DNA of 64,000 nt from NCBI GenBank assembly GCA_963783095.1, contig CAWAMR010000003.1:620001-684000 (forward strand). The letters run 5' to 3'. The number at the start of each line of letters is the position of its first letter. The first letter of the stretch is position 1. Position numbers and translations under genes: made by a program. The notes under the pieces are model-generated. The model did no database searches. It worked only from the letters and a program-made list of their open reading frames with translations, and was not told the origin of the DNA. Shown here piece by piece: positions 1-11,580 of this stretch. The stretch is from CAWAMR01 sp963783095. Lineage in GTDB: Bacteria > Planctomycetota > Planctomycetia > Gemmatales > Gemmataceae.

Positions 1-1671
1 CAGGTCGATGGTGTACTCATTGACTTCACCGGCAACAACGGGTTCGGGCTTTTCAAAGCTCTTGCGGAAGCGGGCCCGCATCGGCTCGCCGCTGATGAGC
101 AGTTGAAAGCCGCCCATGCCCGGATTCTTTTCAACCTTCTCCGGATAGACATCGATGAGGCGAACGATCCAGTCGCAGTCGGTTCCGCTGGTGGCGGCGA
201 AAAGGTTCGCAGTCAGCGAGCCGGCCACGATGACGTCTTCCGCCAGCGGTTCGGTCTCATAGGTCAGCACATCGGGGCGATGCTGCGTGAAACGCTGGTC
301 CTCCACCATCCACACTTGCCATTCCGGGCCGGGATAAGTCGGCGTGACCGGGCGGGGACGATACGGCACCGGTTTGGCCGGGATCGGAAACGTAGCTCGT
401 CAAACGCGGGCTTCGGTTTCCGCCGGAGCTTCAAACGCCAGCTTGCCGTTCGGATGGAAGTAAAGGTTGCGCGGTCACGGCTGTCTTCGGCGGCCAGCGA
501 TCGTGCTCGACCCACTTGTTGCTGCCGGTCTGAAACATCAGGGCTTCGGGCTGTTTCTCGCCCTTGTCCTTGAGATAGCGGGCAAAGAACGGCTGCCTGT
601 ACCTTGGCGCGGAAGTGCTTGCCCGTGGCGCTGTCGAACGTAATCTTGCCGAGCTTGTTCCCCGGCCCCGCTTGCCAGCCGCCATGATTCCAGGGGCCGA
701 CCACCAGAAAGTTTTGATCGTTCTTGTCGTGCTGTTCGAGCAGTTCGTAGGTCTTGAGGGGGCCGTAAAAATCCTCCTGGTCGAACCAGCCGGCGACGTG
801 CAGCGTCGGCACGGAGACGCGCTTCAGATAGGGCGCGGATGCCTGCTTCTTCCAGAAGTCGTCGTAATTGGGATGCGCGACGAAATCGTTCCAGGTCGGC
901 ATCTTGCCCTTGAAGTACTTGGCATTGACGTTCGACAGCGGCCCCAGCTTCAGATACCACTCGAACGTGTCGTAACGATCGAACTTGAAATTGGTGTTGC
1001 CCTTGTCCGTCTCCATCATGGCGACGTACTCGAAGCCGTAACTGAGGCGGAAAGCGCCGTTGTGATGGAAGTCGTCGCCGAGGAACATGTCGGCGGGCGA
1101 TGCTTGCGGCGACGCCGCCTTCAAGGCCGGGTGCGGATCGAGCAGGGCCATCACCGTCAGCCAGCCTGGATAGCTGATGCCGAGCATGCCGACCCGGCCG
1201 TTGTGGTTCGGCACGTTCTTGAGCAGCCAGTCGATGGTGTCGTTGGTGTCGGTGCCTTCGTCGATCGCCTTGGCGTCCTTGGGATCGCGCGGCGGCCGCG
1301 ATCATCACGAATTGCCCTTCCGACTTGTGCCGGCCGCGAATGTCCTGAAACACGAAGATGTAGCCCTCATCGGCCAGGTCTTTGAAGTATTCCTTGAGCG
1401 CTTTCGGCCCGCGCGACTCGATGCCGTAAGGCGTCCGCATCATGATGAAGGGCAGCGGAGCCTTGCGTTCCTTCGGCGCGTAAACGATCGTGTGCAGCTT
1501 CACGCCGTCGCGCATCGGGATCATCGCGGCGGTTTGCGTGAACTGCTTGGCCAGCTCTTCCAGGTCCTTCGGCGTGACCTCCTGCGCTGAGATAGTGGTG
1601 ACCGGACAGAAAACCACAAGCAAACAAACTACACCAGCCAACTGGAACTGCCGAAGACAACCGACTTGCAT
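1..1671 (-). CDS. CocE/NonD-family serine hydrolase, frameshifted, 3' end outside window
   Basis: Secreted alpha/beta hydrolase of the X-Pro dipeptidyl-peptidase (S15)/cocaine-esterase family. I start it at the ATG at 1671, which has GGAG about 9 bases upstream and opens a signal peptide ending near TTISAQ. The nucleophile motif GISYPGW and the later HVAGWFD and GPWNHGGW segments supply the expected Ser, Asp and His. Past about position 430 the reading gives the C-terminal jelly-roll (YETEPL, DCDWIVRLIDVYPE) and runs off the left edge. The frame changes near 1295 (after GQFVMI), near 600 (before FARYLKDKGEKQPE) and again between about 490 and 380, so no single ORF covers it. It lies 59 bases after the kinase-LRR gene upstream and may be co-transcribed. 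Family assignment is firm; substrate (ester or amide) is unknown. Confidence 0.8.
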
Positions 1672-1730
1672 CGTTTTTTCTCCACTCCACGATCGCAAAT
1701 GAAACGACTACTCCCACCAATGGACAGCAC

Positions 1731-4700
1731 TCACTCCGCCGTTTTCCGGTTGGGATCAGTTGTCGCCTTCGGCGCAACAGTGCCTTTATCCCATTCGATC
1801 TTGCATTGCGGCAGGGCCTTCATGAGGTCCTTGATTCCCGCGGCAGTCACGTTGGTTTGCATTAAGTTGAGCGATTTGAGCTTCGACATGCTGATGAGGT
1901 ATTTCATTCCCGCATCGCTCACTTTCGTGTTCCACAGGAATAGGCTCGTCAAGTTATTACAGTCCTTGAAGTTGGCTAGACCCACGTCGCTTACAGTCGT
2001 ACCGCCGAGGTCGAGACCGGCCAAGTTCTTACAGTCCTTAAAGTAAACGAGGCCCGCATCGCTTACCCGCGTACTCCTCAGATCGAGATGCCCCAGGTTT
2101 TTGCAGTCCTTGAAGTTGGCCAGACCTACGTCGCTCACCTGCGAGTTGGCCAATTGGAGTTGAGTCACATTCTTGCAGTCCTTGAAGTTGGCAAGGCCCA
2201 CATCGGTCACCTTCGTCCCGCTCACGTTGAGGGCCGTCAGATCATTAGCCTTGAAATAGGCCAGGCCTATATCGCTCACCTGCGTACCGGGCAGCTCGAG
2301 GCTCCCCAGGTTCCTGCAGCCCGCCAAGTGAGCGAGGCCCGCGTCGCCTATTTGCGTACCCCACAGGCCAAGACTCCTGAGGTTCTTGCAATCTTTGAAG
2401 TAGGCAAGACCCGCGTCGGTCACTTGTGTCGCGCTCAGTCCTAGGCCCGTTAATTCTTTGCAGTCCTTGAAGTGGGCCAAACCCGCATCGCTCACCTTCG
2501 TACCTACAAGGTCGAGAACCGATAGTTTGTTGCATTCCGAAAAGTGAGCCAAGCCTGCGTTGCTCACCTGCGTGCCGTTCAGATGGAGGTGTGATAGGTT
2601 TTTGCAGTCCTTCAAGTGGGCCAAGCCCGCGTCGGTCACCTTCGTGTTGCCCAGATGGACCTCCGTTAGCTGAAACGCGTCACGCGGCAGGTCGGCCGCT
2701 GCCTTGATGTACCGGGAATCTCCATGTACCCGAACCGTCCCGCCAATGGACAACACCCACTCCGCTGCTTTGCGGTCCGGGTCGGCAACTACCTTCGGCT
2801 CGACGGTGCCCTTGTCCCATTCGATCTTGCATTGCGGCAGGGCTTTCATGAGGTCGTTGATTCCCGCGGCGGTCACTTTCGTTAGCAGGAGATTTAACCG
2901 TTCTAGCTTCTTCATTCCAGTCAGGCTCTTCAATCCAACATCGCTGACCGCTGTGCCGGCCAGTTCGAGGAGCGTCAGGTTTTTGCAATCTTTGAAGTAG
3001 GCGAGGCCCGAATCGCTCACCCGAGTTCTCCACAAGCTAAGACTCGTCAGGCTCTCACAGTCCTTGAACGAGGCCAGCCCCGCATCGGTCACTTTCGTGC
3101 CCCCTAATCCAAGTACGGTAAGCTCCTTGCGGTCTTTGAAATTGGCCACGCCGGCATCGCCTATTTGGGTGTGGCTCAGTTCAAGACCTATCAGGTTTTT
3201 GCAGTCCCTGAAGTGAGCCAAGCCGTCGTCACTCACTTGTGTTGCGGAAAGTTCGAGCCAGGTCACGGTCTTACAGTCGTGGAAATAGGAAAGCCCTTCG
3301 TCGCTTACCTTTGTGCCCGCCAAGCCGATGTCGGTCAGTGTCCTGTATTCCTTGAAGTACGATAAGCCGTTGTCGGTCACCGACGTGTTGGACAAATCCA
3401 AAACCTTCAGTTTCTTGCAGTCCTTTAATTTGACCAGGCTCGCGTCGGTCACAAGCTTGTTATCACGCAAATGGACCCGCGTTAAGATGAATTCATTCCG
3501 TGGCAGATCGGCGACGGCCTTGATTTGCTGGAACTGATCGTTCACGCACACATATCCCCCAATAGACAGCACCCACTCCGCCGCCTTGCGGTCAGGGTCC
3601 ACAGTCACTTTCGGCTCGATGGTGCCCTTGTCCCATTCGATCTTGCATTGCGGCAGGGCTTTCGCAAGATCGCCGATCCCGCCGGCGGTCACTTTCGTTT
3701 GCTTCAAATACAGCGTTTCCAACTTACTCATCCCAAATAGGCTCTTCAGCCCCGCGTCGCTTATTTGGGTCATATTCAAGTCGAGGCGCGACATATCCTT
3801 GCAGTCCTTGAAGCGGGCGAGGCCCACGTCGGTTACGTGTGTGCCGCTGAGACCGAGGATTTCTAATTTCGTACAGTCCGTGAAGTGGGCCAAGCCCACA
3901 TCGCTCACTTGCGTACCGACCAGCCAAATGAGCGTCAGATTCTTGCAGTCCTTGAGATGAACCAGCGTCGCGTCGCTCACATTCGTGCCGGCCAAGCCGA
4001 TTTTTGTCAGGTTCTTGCAGTCCTTGAAATAAACAAGGCCGGTTCCGCTGATCGCCGTTTCCTCAAGGTCGAGATTATCCAGGTTCGCACAGTCCTTGAA
4101 ATTGGCCAGCCCCATGTCGCTCACCTTCGTGCGCGCGAACCCGAGGTTAGTGAGATTCTTGCAATTCTTGAAGAGGACTAGACCTGCGTCGCCTATTCTG
4201 GTGCTTCTCAAGTCAAGTTGGGTCAGGTTCTTGCAATCCATGAAATTGGTTAAGCCCAAGTCGCTCACATTCGTGTCACCCAAGCCGAGGAGCGTAAGGT
4301 TCTTACAGTCCTTAAAGTAGGCCAAGCCCGCGTCGCTTACCTGCGTGCCTCTCAGATCGAGGAGTTCGAGGTTTTTGCAGTCTTTGAAGTAGACCAAGTC
4401 CATGTCGCTTGCTTTTGTGCGACCTAGCCGGAGTACCGTGAGATTCTTGCAATCTTTGAAGTTGGCCAGACCTGCGCCTCTTACCTTTGTTCGGTCCAGA
4501 ACAAGTTCCTTTAGATTCTTGCAATCCTTGAAGTGCGCTAGACCTGCGTCGCTTATCTGCGTGAATTGCAAGTCGAGGACTATCAGGTTCTTACAACCAG
4601 CGAAGTGAATTAGGTCTGGATCGCTCAGCAACTTGTTTTCGTTCAATTGGACCCACGTTAGCCGAAACAAGTCTGCCGGCAGGTCGGCAGCGCGCTGATC

Positions 4701-6268
4701 GCCGCACCCTTTTTCCAGGGATCCTGTTCGTTCAGGCAGATCGTCCCACCGAGCGAAAGCACCCACTCCGCCGCGCTGCGGTCAGGGTCGATACTCTTCG
4801 CCACTGCCACCGCCTTGGGTTTCGCCGTCACGCGAACCGTAACTGTGTCCCCTTTTTTCAGCGTGAACTCTGGCGTATCCAGCGTCAGCCCATCCGCTCC
4901 CTCGACCCGAATCTTGTATGGCCCGGCGTCGATCTTCTTGTCGCGTTCACTTAGCGATAGTGTGTAACGGACCTTATCGTCCGGCCCGGTAAGGATCAGC
5001 TTGCCGTTCTTGATGCGGGCTTCGATCTCGGGGTCGTCGATCTTTACCACCAGCGTTCCATTCTCCGTCTCGACACGCAGAATGACCGTCGCCAGCCACC
5101 AGCCCAGAGGAATGAGAGCCAACAACCCCACCGCGACAAGCAGCCGGTTACGGCTTCGACCAGGCTTTGCCTCAACCGTGGTCTCCGGCGACTGCTCGCG
5201 CTCTATTTGTTCGGTCGCGTTGGTTTCGTCGTCGATGCCGGCCCACGGGTCCGGCAATCCGGCAACCGGAGTTGCCATCGGTACGGTGTTCGAGGCGGGG
5301 TCGAGTTCGGTGATAATGGTTTGCAACTCGGTCACCACCAGTTGAGCTGAGGCCGGGCGGTCGTCGGGATTCTTCGCCAGCAAGCGGTGGATTAGCTGCT
5401 GCAACTTCACCGGCGTTTCGGGGGCGAGCCTGGACAATGGCTCCGGATCCTTCAGCGCCAGTGCGGTCACCATCGCCAGTACGTCTTTGCCTTGGAACGG
5501 CAGTCGGCCCGAACAAAGCTTGTAAAGCAGCACGCCCAGGCTGAACAGATCACAGCGCCCGTCAAGCGCATCGCCGCTCGCCTGTTCGGGTGCCATATAG
5601 CTCGGCGTCCCGCAGATGGTCCCGCTGGCCGTCAAATGGACATTGTCCGAAATGGGACGGGCCAGGCCGAAATCGAGGATCTTGACGCGAAATGCGTTGG
5701 ACGGTACGCCGTCGATGGACTGATCCTGCGTTTCCAGCCAGATGTTGCCGGGTTTGATGTCGCGGTGGATCATCCCCTTGGAATGGGCCAGCGCCAACCC
5801 GCGTGCAATGTCCCGGCCGATGCGGAGAATATCCAGCCAACTGAGCGGCTTCTTGGCGTTGAGATGATCGCTCAGCGACATCCCGTCCAGCAGTTCCATG
5901 GCCAGAAAGGGCGTTCCGTTTTCTTCGCCCACGTAATAGATCGTTACGATGTGATCGTGCTTGAGCTTTGCCACCGCTCGCGCTTCGCGGACAAAGCGCT
6001 CTCTCGAGGCCGGATGCTGCGCAATCTCCGCACGCATCACTTTGAGGGCAACTTCCCGCTTCAAACGGATGTCTTCGGCGCGATAGACCGCGCCCATGCC
6101 GCCTTCGCCCAGCTTGGCGATGATGCGGTAGTCGCCGATCTGCTCCGCCATCGGCTCATCCGAACCCAACAAAGTTTTCGAGCCATCGGTAATTTCCGCC
6201 GACTCGTCTTGGGTTTGAAAAGTGCGGGTTTGGTCCGGGCTCTCGGGTCGAACAGGCGTATCGGACAT
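1731..6268 (-). CDS. Ser/Thr protein kinase fused to LRR array, one frameshift, premature stop
   Basis: Receptor-like kinase. The start at 6268 has GAGG upstream. Kinase residues about 47-320: Gly loop GEGGMG (54-59), Lys in VALKV (76), HRDIKPGN (168-175), DFG (199-201), APEQ (226-229). A membrane segment follows at about 374-395, then a short beta-rich domain and about forty 24-residue LRRs of the type VSDAGLAHFKDCKNLTxLxL. The LRRs fall into three modules, each opening with DRKAAEWVLSIGG and closing with ALPQCKIEWDKGTVEPK. The kinase part is read at 4658-6268 and the LRR part at 1731-4766. Restoring one base near 4697 gives AIS-x-AADLPADLF, matching the paralogue at 6414-11486. The gene stops where a fourth module would begin: TGA replaces the Trp codon, and VLSIGG is still readable after it. 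Probably cytoplasmic kinase with extracytoplasmic LRR sensor; ligand unknown. Confidence 0.85.
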
Positions 6269-6413
6269 TGACGAACCTCACGGAGAGAATTTGGTTCTCG
6301 GACATTTTCACACTGTGGCGGCGGGAAAGTCAAAGGTTTAGCGAATGCGGGATGCGGGCCGACATGACCGACAACCCGCACTCGCACTGCCGGCTCGCGG
6401 TCTGGGCCGGCGC

Positions 6414-9400
6414 TTATTTCGGCCCGACGGTGCCTTTGTCCCAGGCGATCTTGCACTTGGGCAGCGCCTTCGCCAGCTCGTCGATTCCCGCCGCAGTCAC
6501 CTTCGTTCTCCCCAGTATCAGCGATTCCAACTTCGTCAACCCAGTCAGGTTCTTCAGGCCGGCATCGCTGACCTTCATCAAGGCATCAAGGCGGAGAGTT
6601 GTCAGATTTTTGCAGTCCTTTAAGTGAGCCAGACCCGCATCGCTCACCTGCGTCTTCCACAGGAGGAGGGACGTCAGATACTTGCAGTCCTTGAAGTGGG
6701 CCAGGCCCGCGTCCCCTACCTGCGTGCCATTCAGGCTCACACTCGTCAAGTTCTTCCAGTCTTTGAGATAAACCATCCCCGCGTCGGTGACCTGCGTGCT
6801 TTCCAAGCCGAGGCCGGAGAGGTTCTTGCAGTCCTTGAAATGGGCCAAGCCCGCGTCGGTCACCAACGTGCGAGTGAGGTCCAGACTTGTCTGATTCTTG
6901 CAGTCCTTGAAGTGGGCCAAACCCGCATCGCCCACCTTCGTGTCAGACAGGTTGAGACTCGTCAGGTTTTTGCAATCCAGCCCCACGTTGCGCACTTGCG
7001 TACCCCTCAGCTGGAGGGTCGTCAGATTCTTGCTGTCCTTGAAATAGGCCAGCCCCGCGTCGCCCACCTGAGTGAAGTTCAGATCGAGCCAAGTCAGATC
7101 TTTGCAACCCTTGAAGTGGACCATCCCCGCGTCGGTCACCTGCGTGCGACCCAGACCGAGCGAACTCAACTTCTTGCAGTCCTTGAAGTTGGCCAACCCC
7201 GTGTCGCTTACCTGCGTGCCGTCCAGAGCGAGTTGCACCAGGTTCTTGCAGTCCTTGAAGTGTGCCAAGCCCGCGTCCCCCACCTTCGTGGACTGCAGAC
7301 CGAGGAATACCAGGTCTTTGCAGTCCTTGAAGTAGGCCAAGCCCGCATCGGTCAGCAGCGTACCGTGCAGCTCGAGGCGCGTCAGCTTCTTGCAGTCCTT
7401 GAAGTGCACCAGGCCTGCATCGCCTACTTGCGTGTAGTTCAGAACAAGGAAAGTCAGTTCTTTGCAGTCCTTGAAATTTACCAGCCCCACATCGCTTAAC
7501 ATTGTGCTCGTCAGGTTGAGGACCACTAGGTTCTTGCAGTCCTTGAAATTTGCCAGCCCCACATCACTTACGTTCGTGCTCACCAGGTTGAGGACCGAAA
7601 GATTTTTGCAGTTCCTGAAATGAGTCAGCCCCGCATCGCCGACTTTCGTCGCGGTCAGATCCAGTCGGGTCAAGTTCATGCACCCCCTAACGACGGCTAG
7701 CCCCTGGTTGCTCACGTGTGTCTTTGCCAGGTCAAGGTAAATCAGGTTTTTGCAGTCCGCAAAGGAGGCCAAACCGGCGTCGCCCACCCGCGTACCGTTC
7801 AGGTTGAGCCCCGTCAGGTTCTTGCAGTTTTTGAAATGGATCAGGCCGGGGTCGCCCACCTGCGAGTCGGCCAGTTCGAGTGCAATCACGTTCCTGCAGT
7901 CCTTGAAGTGGGCCAGACCCTCGTCGGTTATTTGTGTATTCCCGTACAGAAAGACGTGCGTTAACTTGAAGGCCTCGTGCGGCAGGTCCGCAACTGCCTT
8001 GATGTGCTGACCCGCTTCATTCACGAAAACTGACCCGCCAATGGAGATGACCCACTCCGCCGCCTTGCGGTCGGGGTCAGCTGTTACCTTGGGCTCGACG
8101 GTGCCTTTATCCCATTCGATCTTGCATTGCGGCAGGGCTTTCGCAAGATCGGCGATTCCGGCGGCAGTCACTTTCGTTTGCTTCAAATTCAGTGATTCCA
8201 ACTTCGTCATCCCGATGAGGTTCTTCACCCCCGCGTCGCTTACCTTCGTGTTCCACAGGAAAAGGCTAGACAGATTTTTGCAGTTCTTGAAATGAGCCAG
8301 ACCTACGTCGCTTACACTTGTGCCGCCCAAGTTGATGCTAGCCAGGTTCTTACAGTCCTTGAAGTAGGCTAGACCCGCGTCGCCCACCTTGGTGCCGGCC
8401 AGGTCGACGCCTGTCAACTTATTGCAATCCTTGAAATATCCCAGCCCAACATCACTCACCTTCGTGCTCCTCACCCGGAGGACCTCTAAATCATTGCACT
8501 CTTTGAAAATCGATAAGCCCGCGTCGCTTACCTGCGTGCCGTGCAGCTCGAGGATCCTGAGGTTCTTGCAGTCCTTGAAGTAGGCCAAGCCCTTGTCGCT
8601 TATCTTCGTGCCCCACAAGCTGAGACTCGTCAGATTCTTGCAGCCCTCAAAATTCGCCAGTCCCACATCGCTCGCGGGCGTACCACCCAAGTTGAGGCCG
8701 ATTAAGGTCACGCAGTCTTTGAAGTTGGCCAGTCCCGCATCGCTCACCTGCGTACGATTCAAGTCGAGGGATGTCAGGTTCTTGCAGCCCTTGAAATGAG
8801 CCAGGCCCAAATCGCTGGCCCTGGCGTTTCCGGCCAAGTCGACCTCGGACAGCTTGAAAGCCTCAGGTGGTAGGTCGCCTGCTGCCTTGATGTAGCGGGT
8901 GTCTCCGCTCACCCGAACCGTCCCGCCGATCGAAACAACCCACTCCGCTGCCTTGCGATCGGGGTCGGCTACCACCTTCGGCTCGACCGTGCCTTTATCC
9001 CATTCGATCTTGCATTGCGGCAAGGCTTTCGCCAGATCGGCGATTCCGGTGGCTGTCACTTTTGTTTGCTTCAAATCCAGTGATTCCAACTTTGTCATCG
9101 CAATAAGGTTCTTCAATCCTGCATCGCCAATTTGTGTCGTATTCAGAAGGAGGGTCGCCAGGTTTTTGCAGTCCTTGAAATGGGCCAAGCCCAGGTCGCT
9201 TACTTTCGTCCCCAACAGACTGATGACGGCTAGGTCCGTGCAGTTCTGGAAGTTAGCAAGACCGGCATCGCTGACCTGTGTATTTGTCAAAGAGAGGAAC
9301 GTCAGATTCTTGCAATCCTTGAAATAGGCCAGACCCGCATCGCTTACGCGCGTATCGGTCAGGCCGAGGGCGGTCAGCTTTTTGCAGTCTTTGAAGTGAA

Positions 9401-11486
9401 CCAAACCTTCGTCGCTCACTCGCGGGCTTCCCAGATTCAGGCGAGTCAGGTTCTTGCAGTCCTTGAAAGAGGCGAGCCCTGCGTCGCTCACATGCGTGTG
9501 GTTCAGGTTGAGCGTTGTTAGGTTCTTGCAGTCCTTGAAAAAGGCGAGCCCCACGTCGCTCACTTGCGTGTCATCCAGGCGGAGGACGGCCAGGTTCCTG
9601 CAATCCTTGAAATAGGCAAGTCCCGTGTCGCCCACCTTCGTGCCGAATAGCCAGAGTTCCGTCAGATTCTTGCAATCCTTGAAATGGGCCAGCCCCGAGT
9701 CGCCTATCTGCGTGTGGTCCAGACTGAGGATCGTCAGGTTCTTGCAGTCCTTGAAATGGGCCAGCCCCGTGTCGCTGACAGGTGTGCCCCACAGGCCGAG
9801 GTACGTCAGGTTCTTGCAATCCTTGAAATGGGCCAGCCCAGTGTCGCTCACCAGCTTGTTTTGGTTCAAATCCACCAACGTTAGCCGAAACAAGCCAGAT
9901 GGCAGGTCGACGGCTCCCTTGATCGCGTTGTTCCATGTATCCTGTCCGTTCACGGCAACCCTCCCGCCGATCGACAGCACCCACTCCGCCGCCTTTCTGT
10001 CAGGGTCGAGACTATTCGCCGCCACGACCGCCGTCGCCTCGGCCGTCACCCGAACCGTGACCACGTCCCCCTTCTTCAGCGTGAACTCCGGTGTATCCAG
10101 CGTCAGTCCATCTGCGCCCTCGACCCGAACCTTGTATCGTCCGGTGTCGATCTTCTTGTCGCGTTCGCTCAGCGAGAGTGTGTAGCGAATCTTATCGTCC
10201 GGCCCGGTCAGGATCAGCTTGCCGTTCTTGATGCGGGCTTCGACCTCGGGGTCATCGATTTTCACTACCAGCGTTCCGTTCTCCGTCTCAACACGCAGAA
10301 TGACGGTCGCAATCCACCAGCCCAGAGGAAGGAGAGCCAACAACCCCACCGCGACAAGCAGCCGGATTCGGCTTCGACCGGGCTTTGCCTCAATCGTAGT
10401 CTCCGGAGACTGCTCGCGCTCTATTTGTTCGGTCGCGTTGGTTTCATCGTCGATGCCGGCCCACGGGTCCGGCAAACCGGCAACCGGCCTTGCCATCGGT
10501 ACGGTGTTCGAGCCGGGATCGAGTTCGGTGATAATGGTTTGCAACTCGGTCACCACCAGTTGAGCTGAGGCCGGGCGGTCGTCGGGATTCTTCGCCAACA
10601 ACCGGTGGATTAGCTGCTGTAACTTCACCGGCGTTTCGGGGGCGAGCCTGGACAATGGCTCCGGATCCTTCAGCGCCAGTGCGGTCACCATCGCCAGTAC
10701 GTCTTTGCCTTGGAACGGCAGTCGGCCCGAACAAAGCTTGTAAAGCAGCACGCCCAGGCTGAACAGATCACAGCGCCCGTCAAGCGCATCGCCGCTCGCC
10801 TGTTCGGGTGCCATATAGCTCGGCGTCCCGCAGATGGTCCCGCTGGCCGTCAAATGGACGTTGTCCGAAATGGGACGGGCCAGGCCGAAATCGAGAATCT
10901 TGACGCGAAATGCGTTGGCCGGCACGCCGTCAATCGACTGATCCTGCGTTTCCAGCCAGATGTTGCCGGGCTTGATGTCGCGGTGAATCATCCCCTTGGA
11001 GTGCGCCAGTGCCAAGCCGCGTGCGATGTCCCGGCCGATGCGGAGAATGTCCAGCCAACTGAGCGGTTTCTTGGCGCTGAGATGATCGCTCAGCGACATT
11101 CCGTCCAGTAGTTCCATCGCCAGAAAGGGCGCTCCGTTTTCTTCGCCCACGTAATAGATCGTTACGATGTGATCGTGCTTGAGCTTTGCCACTGCTCGCG
11201 CTTCGCGGACAAAGCGCTCTCTCGAGGCCGGATGTTGCGCAATCTCCGCACGCATCACTTTGAGGGCGACTTCCCGCTTCAAACGGATGTCTTCGGCACG
11301 ATAGACCGCGCCCATGCCGCCTTCACCCAGTTTGGCGATGATGCGGTAGTCGCCGATCTGCTCCGCCATCGGCTCATCCGAACCCAACAAAGTTTTCGAG
11401 CCATCGGTAATTTCCGCCGACTCGTCTTGGGTTTGAAACGTGCGAGTGAGTTCTGGGTTCTTTGGTTTCAGCGGCGTATCCGACAT
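6414..11486 (-). CDS. Ser/Thr protein kinase-LRR receptor, intact, 1690 residues
   Basis: Intact paralogue of the neighbouring kinase-LRR gene, nearly identical through the kinase. I take ATG 11486 (MSDTPLKPKN) as start because AGAGG lies about 8 bases upstream and the paralogue begins the same way; the 35 codons before it look non-coding. Order: acidic N-tail, kinase with GEGGMG, VALKV, HRDIKPGN, DFG and APEQ, one membrane helix (RIRLLVAVGLLALLPLGWW), a short domain, then three LRR modules. Each module starts DRKAAEWV(L/V/I)SIGG, carries about 11-22 repeats of 24 residues, and ends KVTAAGI..LAKALPQCKIEWDKGT. The protein ends at the close of the third module. No frame breaks occur over 5 kb, in contrast to its neighbours. 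It lies 94 bases downstream of the macroglobulin gene. Predicted inner-membrane kinase with an extracytoplasmic LRR sensor; signal and substrates unknown. Confidence 0.9.
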   Translation of the reverse strand: MSDTPLKPKNPELTRTFQTQDESAEITDGSKTLLGSDEPMAEQIGDYRIIAKLGEGGMGAVYRAEDIRLKREVALKVMRAEIAQHPASRERFVREARAVAKLKHDHIVTIYYVGEENGAPFLAMELLDGMSLSDHLSAKKPLSWLDILRIGRDIARGLALAHSKGMIHRDIKPGNIWLETQDQSIDGVPANAFRVKILDFGLARPISDNVHLTASGTICGTPSYMAPEQASGDALDGRCDLFSLGVLLYKLCSGRLPFQGKDVLAMVTALALKDPEPLSRLAPETPVKLQQLIHRLLAKNPDDRPASAQLVVTELQTIITELDPGSNTVPMARPVAGLPDPWAGIDDETNATEQIEREQSPETTIEAKPGRSRIRLLVAVGLLALLPLGWWIATVILRVETENGTLVVKIDDPEVEARIKNGKLILTGPDDKIRYTLSLSERDKKIDTGRYKVRVEGADGLTLDTPEFTLKKGDVVTVRVTAEATAVVAANSLDPDRKAAEWVLSIGGRVAVNGQDTWNNAIKGAVDLPSGLFRLTLVDLNQNKLVSDTGLAHFKDCKNLTYLGLWGTPVSDTGLAHFKDCKNLTILSLDHTQIGDSGLAHFKDCKNLTELWLFGTKVGDTGLAYFKDCRNLAVLRLDDTQVSDVGLAFFKDCKNLTTLNLNHTHVSDAGLASFKDCKNLTRLNLGSPRVSDEGLVHFKDCKKLTALGLTDTRVSDAGLAYFKDCKNLTFLSLTNTQVSDAGLANFQNCTDLAVISLLGTKVSDLGLAHFKDCKNLATLLLNTTQIGDAGLKNLIAMTKLESLDLKQTKVTATGIADLAKALPQCKIEWDKGTVEPKVVADPDRKAAEWVVSIGGTVRVSGDTRYIKAAGDLPPEAFKLSEVDLAGNARASDLGLAHFKGCKNLTSLDLNRTQVSDAGLANFKDCVTLIGLNLGGTPASDVGLANFEGCKNLTSLSLWGTKISDKGLAYFKDCKNLRILELHGTQVSDAGLSIFKECNDLEVLRVRSTKVSDVGLGYFKDCNKLTGVDLAGTKVGDAGLAYFKDCKNLASINLGGTSVSDVGLAHFKNCKNLSSLFLWNTKVSDAGVKNLIGMTKLESLNLKQTKVTAAGIADLAKALPQCKIEWDKGTVEPKVTADPDRKAAEWVISIGGSVFVNEAGQHIKAVADLPHEAFKLTHVFLYGNTQITDEGLAHFKDCRNVIALELADSQVGDPGLIHFKNCKNLTGLNLNGTRVGDAGLASFADCKNLIYLDLAKTHVSNQGLAVVRGCMNLTRLDLTATKVGDAGLTHFRNCKNLSVLNLVSTNVSDVGLANFKDCKNLVVLNLTSTMLSDVGLVNFKDCKELTFLVLNYTQVGDAGLVHFKDCKKLTRLELHGTLLTDAGLAYFKDCKDLVFLGLQSTKVGDAGLAHFKDCKNLVQLALDGTQVSDTGLANFKDCKKLSSLGLGRTQVTDAGMVHFKGCKDLTWLDLNFTQVGDAGLAYFKDSKNLTTLQLRGTQVRNVGLDCKNLTSLNLSDTKVGDAGLAHFKDCKNQTSLDLTRTLVTDAGLAHFKDCKNLSGLGLESTQVTDAGMVYLKDWKNLTSVSLNGTQVGDAGLAHFKDCKYLTSLLLWKTQVSDAGLAHLKDCKNLTTLRLDALMKVSDAGLKNLTGLTKLESLILGRTKVTAAGIDELAKALPKCKIAWDKGTVGPK

Positions 11487-11580
11487 GAGCCAACCTCTGA
11501 CAGGAGAGTGCAATCTGGGAATATTATTGCGATTGGCAGTATGTCGAGTCAATGGTTGAAAATCTTTATCTCTCCCGTTT

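Noticed and set aside
6624..7499. Plus-strand ORF with repeats such as VAHLRVGQ
   Set aside because: Antisense of the LRR codons; the 72-base periodicity belongs to the protein repeats on the minus strand.
1800..9900. Regular 72-base repetition as a possible CRISPR or satellite
   Set aside because: Repeats are diverged, in frame and without unique spacers; they encode LRRs.
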